From: Warburgia ugandensis
Lineage: Eukaryota > Streptophyta > Magnoliopsida > Canellales > Canellaceae
Reading direction: 5' to 3'
NCBI GenBank assembly: GCA_035236585.1
Contig: CP141130.1
Location: 31,259,501 to 31,323,500 of the forward strand
DNA length: 64,000 nt
The translations under genes and the position numbers were made by a program. The notes below the pieces were generated by a model that saw only the letters and a list, made by a program, of their open reading frames with translations, was not told the DNA's origin and searched no databases. Within the stretch, counting starts at the first letter, position 1. Each line of letters begins with the position of its first letter. This document shows, piece by piece, positions 1 through 10,189 of this stretch.

Positions 1-1021
1 GTTATGAGGGTTTGGCCACCCGCTCCTTGGAAATTTGATGATATGATGATACCTTGCCCAATGAGAGGCTAAAAGTCGGGTGGTGGCAATTATGGGAAGG
101 CCACCACTGTGAAAGTCTTGCCCCCCCCATACGGGCAGTGACATAATATTTTCCACCGTGGTATCAGTGGTGAACAGGCGCTTATCCGAGCGCGCTAGTA
201 CGGATCGATCAAGCAAAGATAGCAACCTTCTCGATTATTTTGCACTATGATGATATGGGAACAGGCATAGTGAAATGCCTTATGTTATAGCATATTGAAA
301 TGCTAGGTAATTGTATATTACCAATGTTTCCCATGAAGGGAAATTCCCAAAGAGTGAGATTAGTCAGAATACTAAATTCTCAACATAAAGAGAATTGATC
401 ACTTAGTTGGGAATGATATTTCACTATTTTCACAAATTTAATTGGTTTACCCATGAAGAGTATGTATGTATATAGATATACATAACTTACAAAATAAAGA
501 GTATGTTTGAGGATAACGAGATTATGAAGGATTGGAATTACATTGTCAATTATTATGTTTCTTGAATCCCCTACCAAGCATTGTCTTGAGATATTGTACT
601 TGTTTGCAATATCTCATATCCAGGGAAGGAGACTTAGAGCTGAAGACTATAGAAGACTTGAAGAGAATAATCTTCAAGGTATACCCTTGAAGACATGTAT
701 TTTTATTTGTTGAGAGTTTTATTGTATGGTGAGCTTGAGTTTTGGATTATGTAATTTGGACAAGTATTGTACTAGATTTGGTCAGATCAGAACCACTGGA
801 TGGATCCTGGAGTTTAATAAAAGTATATTCCTTCAATGGAATTTTATTTTGTACACAAATTGTACTTATGTTATGTATGAAGTGGTGACTTGGGTTTTCA
901 AAACAAGTTCTAAAGAAAAGAATTTCCGCTGCTTTGTTTTGCGAAAAAATTTTACACTCTTAAGGGCCCTGCCTTTCAAAATACTTTACAAATCATGTTT
1001 TCAAAAACCCGGGTCGCCACA
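1..1021 (+). mobile_element. 3' part of a long gypsy-type LTR (family L), left end outside the window
   Basis: This stretch aligns almost base for base with 44374-45395, the last kilobase of the complete LTR L1, with scattered substitutions and short indels. It ends in the same terminus, GGGTCGCCACA here against GGGTCGTCACA in L1, so the LTR boundary is placed after position 1021. The five bases after it, ATAGT, would be its target-site duplication, but the other copy lies outside the window. The 99-residue reading frame at 726-1025 is chance translation of the LTR. Assignment of the family to a Tekay/Del-like chromovirus is inference from the TGTAA...GTCGTCACA ends and great length; no coding region is attached. 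Confidence 0.8.
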
Positions 1022-1098
1022 ATAGTGGATCTTTAGCCATACAAAGAAGAGGATGATGCAGTCAACTCGAGGATGAGTTCTTTTCAACTTGGGGAGAA
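1022..1098 (+). pseudogene. Tail of a gypsy polyprotein next to its LTR start
   Basis: In one frame the sequence reads DDAVNSRMSSFQLGEND, which resembles the end of many plant Ty3/gypsy pol genes just before the 3' LTR. It is followed by a purine-rich GGGGAGAA and then TG at 1099, which could be the first base of that element's LTR. Only about 75 bases are recognisable, because the family L LTR (1-1021) was inserted immediately upstream. The clade cannot be decided from so little sequence. Confidence 0.45.
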
Positions 1099-1649
1099 TG
1101 ACACGGGAGTGTCTCAAATTTCCAAAACTAATGGTTGATTAATGGAGATGAAAGGTGATCTATATATGGATTGTAAAGATAATCATTTAACTCTTTTATA
1201 TAAAAGCTTTTGAACATGATCAACCATGAAGGAGTAGATGTCTCAATCCATGAGAGACTAAATGAATTATATCAAACAAAGATGATGTTTTGCAGTTTGG
1301 ATGAAACATAAAAAATTAGCGACCAATGGATGTCTAGGATCAAGTCTTGAAGGACACATGGTGGAATCTTAGATGGATGTTTCAGATTTTCTTGTTAGGA
1401 ATCATCTATTGACCAGTCAAAGTTTCCAAGCTTGAAATGGTAAAAATTACCTCCTACAAGCTTCTTTGGCCAAGGTGTTCCCTAGTCAAAGTTTCTAAGG
1501 TCCCAAGGCTAGGGAAAGTCCTTGCTTAGGAAGTAATGGAGTTTACGAACTTGCTATTTTGATTACGCCTAATAAGTAGTAACTTGAATGTAATTGGCAA
1601 CTATCCAAAGTTTAGGATGTGAAAACTGGGCAACACCCAATGGTGTAGC
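1099..1649. other. Unclassified repeat-derived sequence, possibly an LTR start
   Basis: No credible coding region. If the gypsy tail at 1022-1098 is real, an LTR would begin at 1099 (TGACACGGGAGTG), but no second copy in the window confirms this. The right-hand part, near 1630-1648, carries the minus-strand primer binding site annotated separately. Confidence 0.3.
1630..1648 (-). promoter_or_regulatory. Decayed tRNA-Asp-type primer binding site on the minus strand
   Basis: Read on the minus strand the site contains ACACCATTG where Athila-type elements carry GCGCCGTTG. All three differences are G to A changes at former CpG sites, the expected decay of methylated DNA. It follows directly on the LTR end at about 1650, as a primer binding site should. 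It is degenerate and short, so confidence is moderate. Confidence 0.45.
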
Positions 1650-4260
1650 TTTAAAATTACTCACAAATGCATGAATCAATGTAGAAATTCCACATGAGAG
1701 AGGTTGATCCCACAAGGAATCTCACAAAATTTTCAATTAATTGGATCTTATTTAAATCACTTATGTTTAACCAAAGAGAGATTGTTTTGATTAAACTAGG
1801 AATTTAAACAACATGAAGTAGAAAACATAACAAAATTAGAAACATGAACTGAAGGAAACTTTTGAAAAATAAAGATATCCAATGGATTTAGAAAATTTCG
1901 TAACTAATATATGTTTAAGAGAAGAAACTAATGTAAGACTACAATGAATGGATCTAGGAAACTTTACTTAAAGAAACTTACTAAAATTGAAGCTTTCTTA
2001 AACTAATACTTTTCTAAACCTAAAACTTTCTAAAACTAAGTTAGAAACTTTCTAAACTAACCTAAGATGCAAAACAAGTAACTACTAAAATCAAAACTTA
2101 ACCTAATCAAAGAATCAGCTACCAATTTAGACATGAACTTCAATCACCATGCCCACGACCATGAAAATGTGCGCATAGTTCATGGAGTGAAAGATGGCCA
2201 GAAATTATGTATTAAAAGCTGATTAACATGTAAAATAATCATAGCACTCACTAAATTAACTAAAAGGCTAAATGGGTTCTTAATATTTTAAGCAAGCAAA
2301 GTGTATGGACTGCTGGACATTACACATGAAACATGAGATGAAAAATTCTAACAACGTGGTGTATATGAAACTCAAATCAAGTAAGGCATAGAAAGAAAAT
2401 TAGCAAGTACTTTTCATGAAATATAAAAATCAATAATTGAAGTAATTTTCCACTATAATTAAAAAACAATCATGCTCTTTAAACAAGTTCATTCATTGAC
2501 TTGAAATTACATCATTAAGTGGTGTGCATGCACACAAAGAACAAAATTGAAAATTGCACACTTTTCTTAAGCAAGATCTCAACTTTGAATGAAATATTAA
2601 ACCTAATCCAGTGATCCCAATCTAAACCTAGATATCATGCATGTGAATTCAAGAGAGAAAATCAAAGAGAAAGATGTAGGAAAGAAGCAAACAAACAAGG
2701 AAAAACAAGGTTATCAAAGCAAGAAATAAGAGAACATTAAAAGGAAAACAAGAAGGATTCAAGCTACTATTTCTCTTGGCTATCACTACCAGAGAAAAGG
2801 TAACTTGGATCTTAAAGCATTAAGTAAGAGAAACAAGTGGACAAGAGAAAAGAGAGATGAGATCAAAGAGGAGTTATACAATGGAACATAAGCAACTTGG
2901 ACAGCAATTAAACAACAATGGAATCAAGGAACTAAAGCAATGTATAGACCTAAATTAGAATGCACAAAACCAAATAAATAAATCATGAAAAAGGTTGTGG
3001 AAGACAATGAAGAAAATCCAAAAGAATTCCAAAGCTCCAAAATATCCCCAAATTGAAGTGCTTCCTTCAAGGAGTTTAGGTAATCCTCCTACTTGAAAAT
3101 TGCGTTGAATTTCATAGGGTGTATATAGAGAATTTGGTTTCCAATATGATGAGATCCTATTCTAAGAAGAATTAGAACTAAGACTCCATGTATGAAAGTA
3201 GGTGGTTGAATGGAAATAGGAAGGTGGAAACTTAAAATAGGAGGTAAGGTGGCAAGGTGGGAGGTGTCAGTTTTTTAGGTTGGTGCCTCTCCCCTTGTGA
3301 AAATTTGTGGAAACTCTAATAAATTGTGGAAAGAGGTAGAAAAGATAAGAGAGAGAAAAAGATGGATCAATGGAATAGGAAGGTGGCTGTAAGATGGAAT
3401 GGAAGTTGGGTGAATGGTGGAATTAGAAGGGGGGAGGAGTCACCTTTAAAGGAAGGTGGCATGGACCTCCTCCCTTCTAATTATAGGATGAAGTGAGTAG
3501 GAAGAGAAAGAAAAGAAGGGAGAAAAGAAAAAGAAAATTAATAAAATTAGACTTGGTCTCTCTCTTGATTGGTCCACCTACGTATGCACATTTTACCATG
3601 TTAATTATCACCCAAATTCATTTCTAATTATCCCTTAAAATTCACTATTTAGCATTGGATAATTGCTTTTAAATGTACTCCAATTGTGTCCACGGCTCCC
3701 ATGTGATTTGGTTGTTCACCTTGATGGTTTGAATGACTAAGTCCTTTGGCTTCAAGGTTTGAATGGTTTGGTTTACTTAGGTTTCCTTGTTAAACTAGGA
3801 AACTTCATTCATGGCTTCAATTCTCATGCAAAGGTTGTGGAATTGCATGACTTTTTGCATGGGCCCTTTTAGTCAACTTTGATGCTTCTAATTGCTTTAT
3901 TGGACTTTATTTGCTTTCTTTAATTATCTTAACCCTTAATTTAACTTTGAAATGATGAAATTTAGGTCTTTGGCCTTCTCATGATCTTGATCTTCAAATC
4001 TTATTTTTCTTGATCTCGACCGTTCGATCATCTTCTCAACACCTACAAAAGAGTAAAAATCCTAATTAAATTCTAAAAAGCTATGATGATTCATATACTT
4101 ATTTTGAATTAGCTTCTAAACTTACAAAATATCAAACTTTTGAATTATTAGGTCAAAAATGCATGTGTTATAAATTTCAAAAAAATCCAAGAATAGAGCC
4201 TATAATTTATAACACATGGACAACTAATTGGATAATTTTTTTATACAAAATTGAACACTT
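1650..4260 (-). mobile_element. Athila-like LTR, minus strand (element M)
   Basis: On the minus strand the right end (about 4257-4266) lies directly after a G-rich polypurine tract, as a 3' LTR must. The left end carries the CTTGTGGGATCAACC motif (about 1702-1718) that also precedes the LTR ends of S1, E2 and H. The LTR is about 2.6 kb, similar to the 2.7-kb LTRs of H. It contains no protein-coding region. Because a primer-binding-like site follows its 3' end, it may be shared by two tandem element copies. Ends are uncertain by several bases and no target-site duplication was found. Confidence 0.6.
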
Positions 4261-4266
4261 ATTAGA

Positions 4267-4277
4267 CCCCCCCCCCC
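4267..4277 (-). promoter_or_regulatory. Polypurine tract of element M
   Basis: Eleven consecutive C on the plus strand are a run of G on the minus strand. Upstream on the minus strand is AACTAACAAAATGCTGGTT, which matches the context of the E1 and E2 polypurine tracts (GCTAGCAAAATCTAAGTTT and GTAGTAAAATGCTAGTTA). This supports priming of plus-strand DNA synthesis at the 3' LTR of M. Confidence 0.6.
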
Positions 4278-6100
4278 AACCAGCATTTTGTTAGTTCTGA
4301 GTAAAAGATGCAAAAAATCATGAAAATAAAATTGGTTTCCATTTTCGTAAGTCCTCATGATTGCATTTTAACATAAGCAACAAGCCCTTAAAGCACTAAA
4401 TTACCCCTAATGGATGAGTTAGACATTGTGAGGGTTTTCAGTTGAGTTCTTACCTTCATGGTCCATGGACCAGATCTGCTTTCATTATATGGGCAATACC
4501 AATCCACTTTAGTAGATCATATGGATGTGGAAAAAGCTTCTAATTTTGAAGAATTAGAAACATCTCTTTTCCATTTTCATTTACCTTTTTTGTATCTTTG
4601 TTTCATGTGCTCCTAGGAAGAATTCAACCTCTTCAATCTCAGGATACCACCTAAATAACTATGACTAGAGAGTCAAATATGCCAAGAAGAAAGAGTCTGA
4701 GTTTGGGTTGGACGAATATACCTACAAAATTCCATAAGGCTAATTCTTTATTATATCTCAAAGAATTCTCATCCATTAGCACTCTACTAACTTTAACAAA
4801 CTTCATAGGGATGACTGAAAAATTTCACTTGTTATCCACATTTCAAGGCCATTCTATTACAGTTATATCTCATAGTGCAATGTGTGTACAAGCTACATAA
4901 GTCAAGACTTCTAAATAGATATGCTTATGCTATGTTGGAATGATGTTGTGACCTCAAATTTTCACTTGTATACACTCAAAAATAAAGCTCTCAGAAAAAA
5001 AAAAAAAAGAAAAAAAAAAAAGAAGGGTCAAACAAAATCCTCTCACTATGTGACTGAATCCAAGATACTAATGGTTCACATAATTCCTTTTAAGCACAAA
5101 TGAGACAAAGGAATATCATCCCTAATAATGGATGCCATTATCAAGACCAATAAGAGTAGTTCATCTTAATTCCCTAATATTTATATCCTCATTTAGGTTA
5201 TCATCCACCTTAAGATCAATAGGTCTTTAGATAGGACAAAACATAAACTTGGGACAAGTTCTAAAAGAAAGGTTACAAGAATTCAAATTTTCAAATCTAA
5301 GTAGACAACTTTTCTTTTATTTTGAATGTAGAGAAGTGAATATCCTTTATAGTTTTCCTTTCTCTTCACTTTTCTTTTTCTTTCGATACTTCTCTTTTCA
5401 TTCTTTTCTTTGTATTTCTTTTTCTTTGAGGTGAAGATTTTCTATGTAAACGCTTTGATATTTTTCACTTCTTAGACTTTTGGTCTTTTTCTACCATCTT
5501 TAATCATTTTGAAGGACATGTAATGGTTTTTTTTCAATTGAGTTCTGGAATAAGGTTAATGGGGTTGAAAAGAAAAGGCTTGCCAAGAGGCTCAATGGGT
5601 CTAACTAATGGTATAGATTACTAGGTAGGCTTTATATCTCTTGGCTAAAACAAGGGTGGTCTATATCATTTCCAAGGTTTTGTAAATCCTATCAGATTTA
5701 ATAAATGTTTAGGAAAGAAAGTTAGTACTCCTATTATTCCTTGGAAATTGACCAAACAAAGATCACTGGGATCTTTTAAAATTTATGTATGCTAAAGAAC
5801 TATGGAATTATATATAACCCTCAGAAAGAAGATAGTATTTAACACTCACTTAGGTATATAGATACCACTAACTTTTCTCAGGGTCTTTAAGTCATAACCA
5901 TCTATTAGTCTAGACTATGTACTGTGTGTAAATGTATTCCAAAATTTAACTTTCACAAAATACTTTAAGACATGAATAAAATACAAAATTAAACACATGC
6001 ATTTCTATTAAGAAATTAAAGTAGGAGAAATACTAAACTTCAAAAAATCCAATTCTCATCATAGTAAAGAAACTTTAACTTTAAATGCTTCAAAAATATA
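4278..6100 (-). other. 3' untranslated region of element M
   Basis: About 1.8 kb between the polypurine tract and the end-of-pol motifs, the same spacing as in E1. No coding potential: the small reading frames here are AT-rich chance frames. It holds an A-rich run at 4995-5021 and a pyrimidine-rich stretch near 5350-5430. Athila elements often carry an env-like frame here; I see no trace of one. Confidence 0.5.
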
Positions 6101-6280
6101 AGAAAACTCAAAAATCTCATGCACATGTACACTCCCCACCTGAACTAAACATTGTCCCTAATGGTTCGAAACATAGGGCCTTATATGATAAATGGGTAAT
6201 GCAGAATAAAGAGATTCACAAAAAAACAAAAAAAAAAAGAACCTTAGGTTGCCTCCCAATAAGTGCTAAGTTTAACATCT
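6101..6280 (-). other. Conserved post-pol motifs of an Athila/Tat element
   Basis: On the minus strand this reads ACTTATTGGGAGGCAACC followed, about 90 bases on, by TTAGGGACAATGTTTAGTT and a G-rich string. Both motifs follow the integrase in Athila/Tat elements. The second recurs on the plus strand in E1 (about 16263-16297) and E2 (about 34526-34562), which ties the three elements together. Confidence 0.6.
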
Positions 6281-6369
6281 TCAGCCAGGCATACAATAAT
6301 GTGATAAAATGTAATGATTAATGCAAATCTTAATATTGATGCAAGTGCCATGGGATATGCTAATGTGGG

Positions 6370-8285
6370 TCCTGGTAGACTAGTACATCTACCAATATCT
6401 CCTCTACTTCAAGGTTGACCAACTCTAGATAGGTTTCAACGTTTCCCATTTACTTTGGAAATCTCTCCATTCTTTTCTATCTTGACAGTCCCATGAAGGT
6501 AAGCAGTACGTGCTAAGGTTCAGACCATCGATATCAAAGTTTTCTTGAGAATAGATACCCTCTATAATTATATAAGAGGACCTTCTATGCTGGGTTAAAG
6601 GACTTTCATTGGATGTGTTTATGATGGTGGCTTTTCTTGCAGTATTTTTATATCCTAGTAAACTCACATGCATCTTTCCTAAGCTCATCTAACTCATTGA
6701 GTTGGAACTTTTTGTGGGTCCCAGCAATATGTAGGTCAAAATTGAGCTTTCTAATAGCCCAATTACTTTATGCTCAAGTTCTACTTAGAGGTGGCAGGCC
6801 CTTCCATAGACCAAGCAATAAGGTGACATGCCTAAAGGGGTCTTAAATGTAGTATGATAAGCTCATAAAGTGTCACCAAGTATTAAAGACTAGTCTTTCC
6901 TATTTGGATTGATAGTCTTTTCCAGTATTCACTTTATCTTCCTATTTGACACTTCTACCTATCCATTAGTCTGAGGATGATAAGTGGTAGCAATCCTATG
7001 GGTAACACCATATTTCTTCATTAACTTCTCAAACACTTTATTACAAAAGTATTTGACCCCATCACTAATTATGGCCCATGGGGTACCAAAGTGCACAAAT
7101 ATATTCTATTTTAAAAACTTGACCACCACCTTATGTTCATTATTTTTGCATGGTATGGCTTCTACCCACTTGGACACATAGTCCACTCCCACAAGGATGT
7201 TCAAATAACCAAAGGAGTTGGAAAAACATCCCGTAAAATCAATGTCCTACTCATAAAAAGGCTCAATGATAAGAATGTGGTTTAGAGGCATCATATTTGT
7301 TTTTCCTATGCCCCCTAACTATTGAAATCTAGTACATGTTATGCAGTAAGCATGCGAATCCTTAAAAATGGTGGGCTAATAAAAACTACACTACAAAATC
7401 TTTGCAGTTGTCTTTTTAGAACTAGAAAAATGTCCCACAAAATCAATTCCCCATACATCAAAAGGCTCAATTATAAGAAGGGGGTTTAGAGGCATCATAT
7501 TTATTTTTCCCATTCTCCCTAACTATTTACATCTACCAAATCCTATGTGGTAAGCATGTGAATCCCTGAAAATGGTGGGCCAATAAAAACCACATTGCAA
7601 AATCTTTACAACTTTCCTTTTAGAGCTAAAATGGCCCCTGCATTCATGGTCATGGCAAAAGAAAATGATTTTAAGATTTTCATTATCTAGTATGCATCTC
7701 CAATTGACCTGATCAGGATAGCATTTAAACAAGTACAGATTGTCACATGTAAAGTGTTTGACCTCAGCAATGAATCTTTTTCTATCTTGTTTTGGCCACT
7801 GATTAGGCATTTGACCCATGACAGATAATTAACTACGTCTACATACTAAGGAAATTGGAAAATGTGTGACAATTATTCATATGAAAATGTTGTTGTTATA
7901 GGCACATTCTTGCTAGTAAACTTCACAACTAACTTGGATAAGTGGTCTACTACAATATTTTCAAAACCTTTTGTATCCTGAATTTTCAAACCAAGCTCCT
8001 ATAGCAATAGTATCCATCAAATCAACCTAGGTTTAGCATCCATAGTGGAATAATTGAATGGAGCATCATTGAGTGTCTTACTAACATAATATATCACATG
8101 GGGAAGTTTGTCAATATGTTGCCCCAACACAGCCCCAATTGCATAGTTTGAAGCATCACACATTATTTCAAATGGTGTACTCCATTTTGGCAATCTAATA
8201 TGAGAAGTTAATTCATCCTTTAGGTACTCAAATGCTTTCATACAATTATTGCCAAAGTTAAGAGTGGCATTCTTTGCAAGTAAAT
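6370..8285 (-). pseudogene. Decayed Athila/Tat-type RNase H-integrase region (element M pol)
   Basis: Read right to left. 8241-8017 is RNase H, with IMCDASNYAIGAVLGQ including the first catalytic Asp. 7819-7523 is the integrase zinc-binding region, including CRGHFSSK and LQCGFYWPT. 7260-6900 is the integrase core, with DYVSKWVEA, ISDGVKYF and VEVSNRKIK supplying the D, D and E residues. 6850-6640 continues with TPLGMSPYCLVYG and NELDELRKDA, and 6600-6370 carries VLLYNYRGYLFSRKL. The reading frame is broken by many stops and by a 204-base tandem duplication. Reverse transcriptase, protease and gag are absent: homology stops near 8285. The catalytic residues of the integrase survive, but the gene is dead. 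Confidence 0.85.
7237..7640 (-). repeat. Tandem duplication of about 204 bp inside the integrase pseudogene
   Basis: The segment starting AAATCAATGTCC at about 7236 repeats from about 7440 (AAATCAATTCCC). The two copies share GGTTTAGAGGCATCATATTT, AATGGTGGGC and AAATCTTT in the same order, with many substitutions between them. The duplication repeats the integrase zinc-binding/core junction and would on its own disrupt the protein. Confidence 0.75.
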
Positions 8286-8989
8286 TATTTTACTAAAGTC
8301 CTCCTTTGTAAGATGAACAATTCATATCTAATATTCAATGGCTATTGATTTCTAAATCTAAACATTTCAATCTATTAACTATTTACCTATGGATTTGGAT
8401 TCATTCAAATGGCTCTTCTTCTTTTTTAGATGTGTTTAAGAGTTTATAGTATCTCATTTGCACTAAATTATTGCTTTATATTTCCAAATGTTAAATAGAT
8501 ATTGTGGATTATTGTATTGAAGTAAATTTGAACATGAGAACTATATCTGTTAGAAGAATAAGTATATCATGTGATGAGACATTTGCATACTTATTGAACA
8601 TAAGTTCGCTGGCATATTGTTAAATATCTTAGATTAGAGAAGTCGATAAAAAAGGAAAAAAGATATTTGAATAGAGTAAAGACTGATGGATCAAGAATTT
8701 GTGAAAATAAAAATAAAAATTGATGACTTGAGAGTTCCTTTCTTATTTTGTTAATTAAAGTATTGTATAAGGAAACAATTTCATTAATATTAATAAAAGA
8801 TTGTAATTTGGGATTTGATTTTAGAAATGTATTTAAGGTGTAGTAACTTATACTTTAGCATTGTTCAATAAATGTATTTTGGGTTCTATTATCTATGACA
8901 TGTATTTTTAATCTCATGATAGACTATCTTAAGAGTCCATCACATTCTTACTCCTATAATAAATATTCTGCATTTTAGGGCATGACAGG

Positions 8990-9190
8990 TGCGGCGCCTA
9001 ACTTTGTATTTAGACATGATGAGCTATTGTCTTATTTAAGTTCTATATCACTTGATGGTGTTTCTATATCTAGATGTAGTGAGATTTTAATCCTCCATAA
9101 TTCCATATATCTTGGTAATGTTTCTATATCTTAGAGTGGTGAGCTAAGAACTTCATTTGAACTCTATAGTGGTGACTATTCTATATCCAC
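8990..9190. repeat. Degenerate tandem repeat, unit about 65 bp, three copies
   Basis: Three diverged units share CTATATC, a GGTG step and TAGTGAG/TGGTGAG blocks in order (near 9000, 9070 and 9130). Too diverged for exact unit borders. Function unknown. Confidence 0.4.
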
Positions 9191-9746
9191 AAATAATATC
9201 GAACGACTTTGTTCAACCAAATATAGTCATGCTTAGCATGTGATTATTTTGTAATAAGGACATTCAATGAAGATTGTACAAGGTTGACCTTGGTGTGCAT
9301 CAGTGGATTGCACTAAGATGGGTGTAGACTTCCTCAAAGAAAAAGCTATGCTAGTTCAATTAATTAATATCCACTAACTTTTGGTACACCCTTGAAGGAT
9401 CATTTAGCTCCTAAATAGTTATAGTTCTGTTATTTTTATACTGCTTTTGTCTAACTTGAGATGCTACTCTTCTTCATGTGTAGTAGCATTTATTATAGTT
9501 AACCAAAGGGTTAGCATGATATTATATTCTCCAATCTGTAAACTTGTAATCCCATAGTACTGAATTCATTTCTTGGGTCTATTTATTAATGACCATTATG
9601 AGCATGACATCATTGGAGACTTGTGATTTTTGTGTACAAGTTACAAATGTTAACTAAATATATGTTTTTTGCATTAGTTCCACTATGATAAATGCAGATT
9701 CTCTACTTAATTTATAATCCATGCATGTTGCTAGCATGTATTCTAG

Positions 9747-10137
9747 CACTATAGGAAAATATTTTTATAATCATTTAATTAATAAAAATTTTGTAATTTA
9801 TGTCAGCAACTATTCCAATGCAAGATGATGGTATTCATACAGCTTGTGAATCTAATATATTTTTTGGTCTTCTAAATCATTTTCTTAACAAATAGAAATT
9901 GCCACGATAAATCACACAAAGTAAAATGAAAGTGAACATTGTGAACTATCTTACTCGAAAACAAAACTACTAGTATACAATAAAATACAAAACCCTTTTA
10001 GCAATGTAATTAGTGGTTCATTTATGCTGCTAATAGACAAAAGCAAGGTTTTCTAAAGTACTACTGGTAGTAAAGCCTACCAATAATGATAGAGTATCTA
10101 CCACCATCATTCCTAGACATGTACTTATTTTTTGTAG
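9747..10137. mobile_element. Possible CACTA-type miniature element
   Basis: The left end reads CACTATAGGAAAATA, like the terminus of CACTA transposons. About 390 bases on, TTTTTTGTAG has the shape of the opposite terminus. A TTTAGTAGCGAAAAC motif shortly after is also common near such ends. The inverted repeats match poorly and no 3-base target duplication is evident, so this is only a candidate. Confidence 0.2.
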
Positions 10138-10189
10138 AAAAATTCACCAATAATTTCAAATCTTTAGTAGCGAAAACAAGATACTAAGC

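Larger units (their letters stand above)
8286..10189. other. Unclassified AT-rich sequence between elements M and E1
   Basis: No coding region is supported. The left boundary is where pol homology of M ends, and the right boundary is where the E1 LTR pair begins to align. It contains three degenerate tandem units (about 8990-9190) and a weak CACTA-like candidate (9747-10137), listed separately. A GC-rich island GGTGCGGCGCC near 8989 stands out but I cannot assign it. Confidence 0.4.

Noticed and set aside
4260..6100. An env-like gene downstream of the M integrase
   Set aside because: Only short AT-rich frames without membrane or signal features are present.
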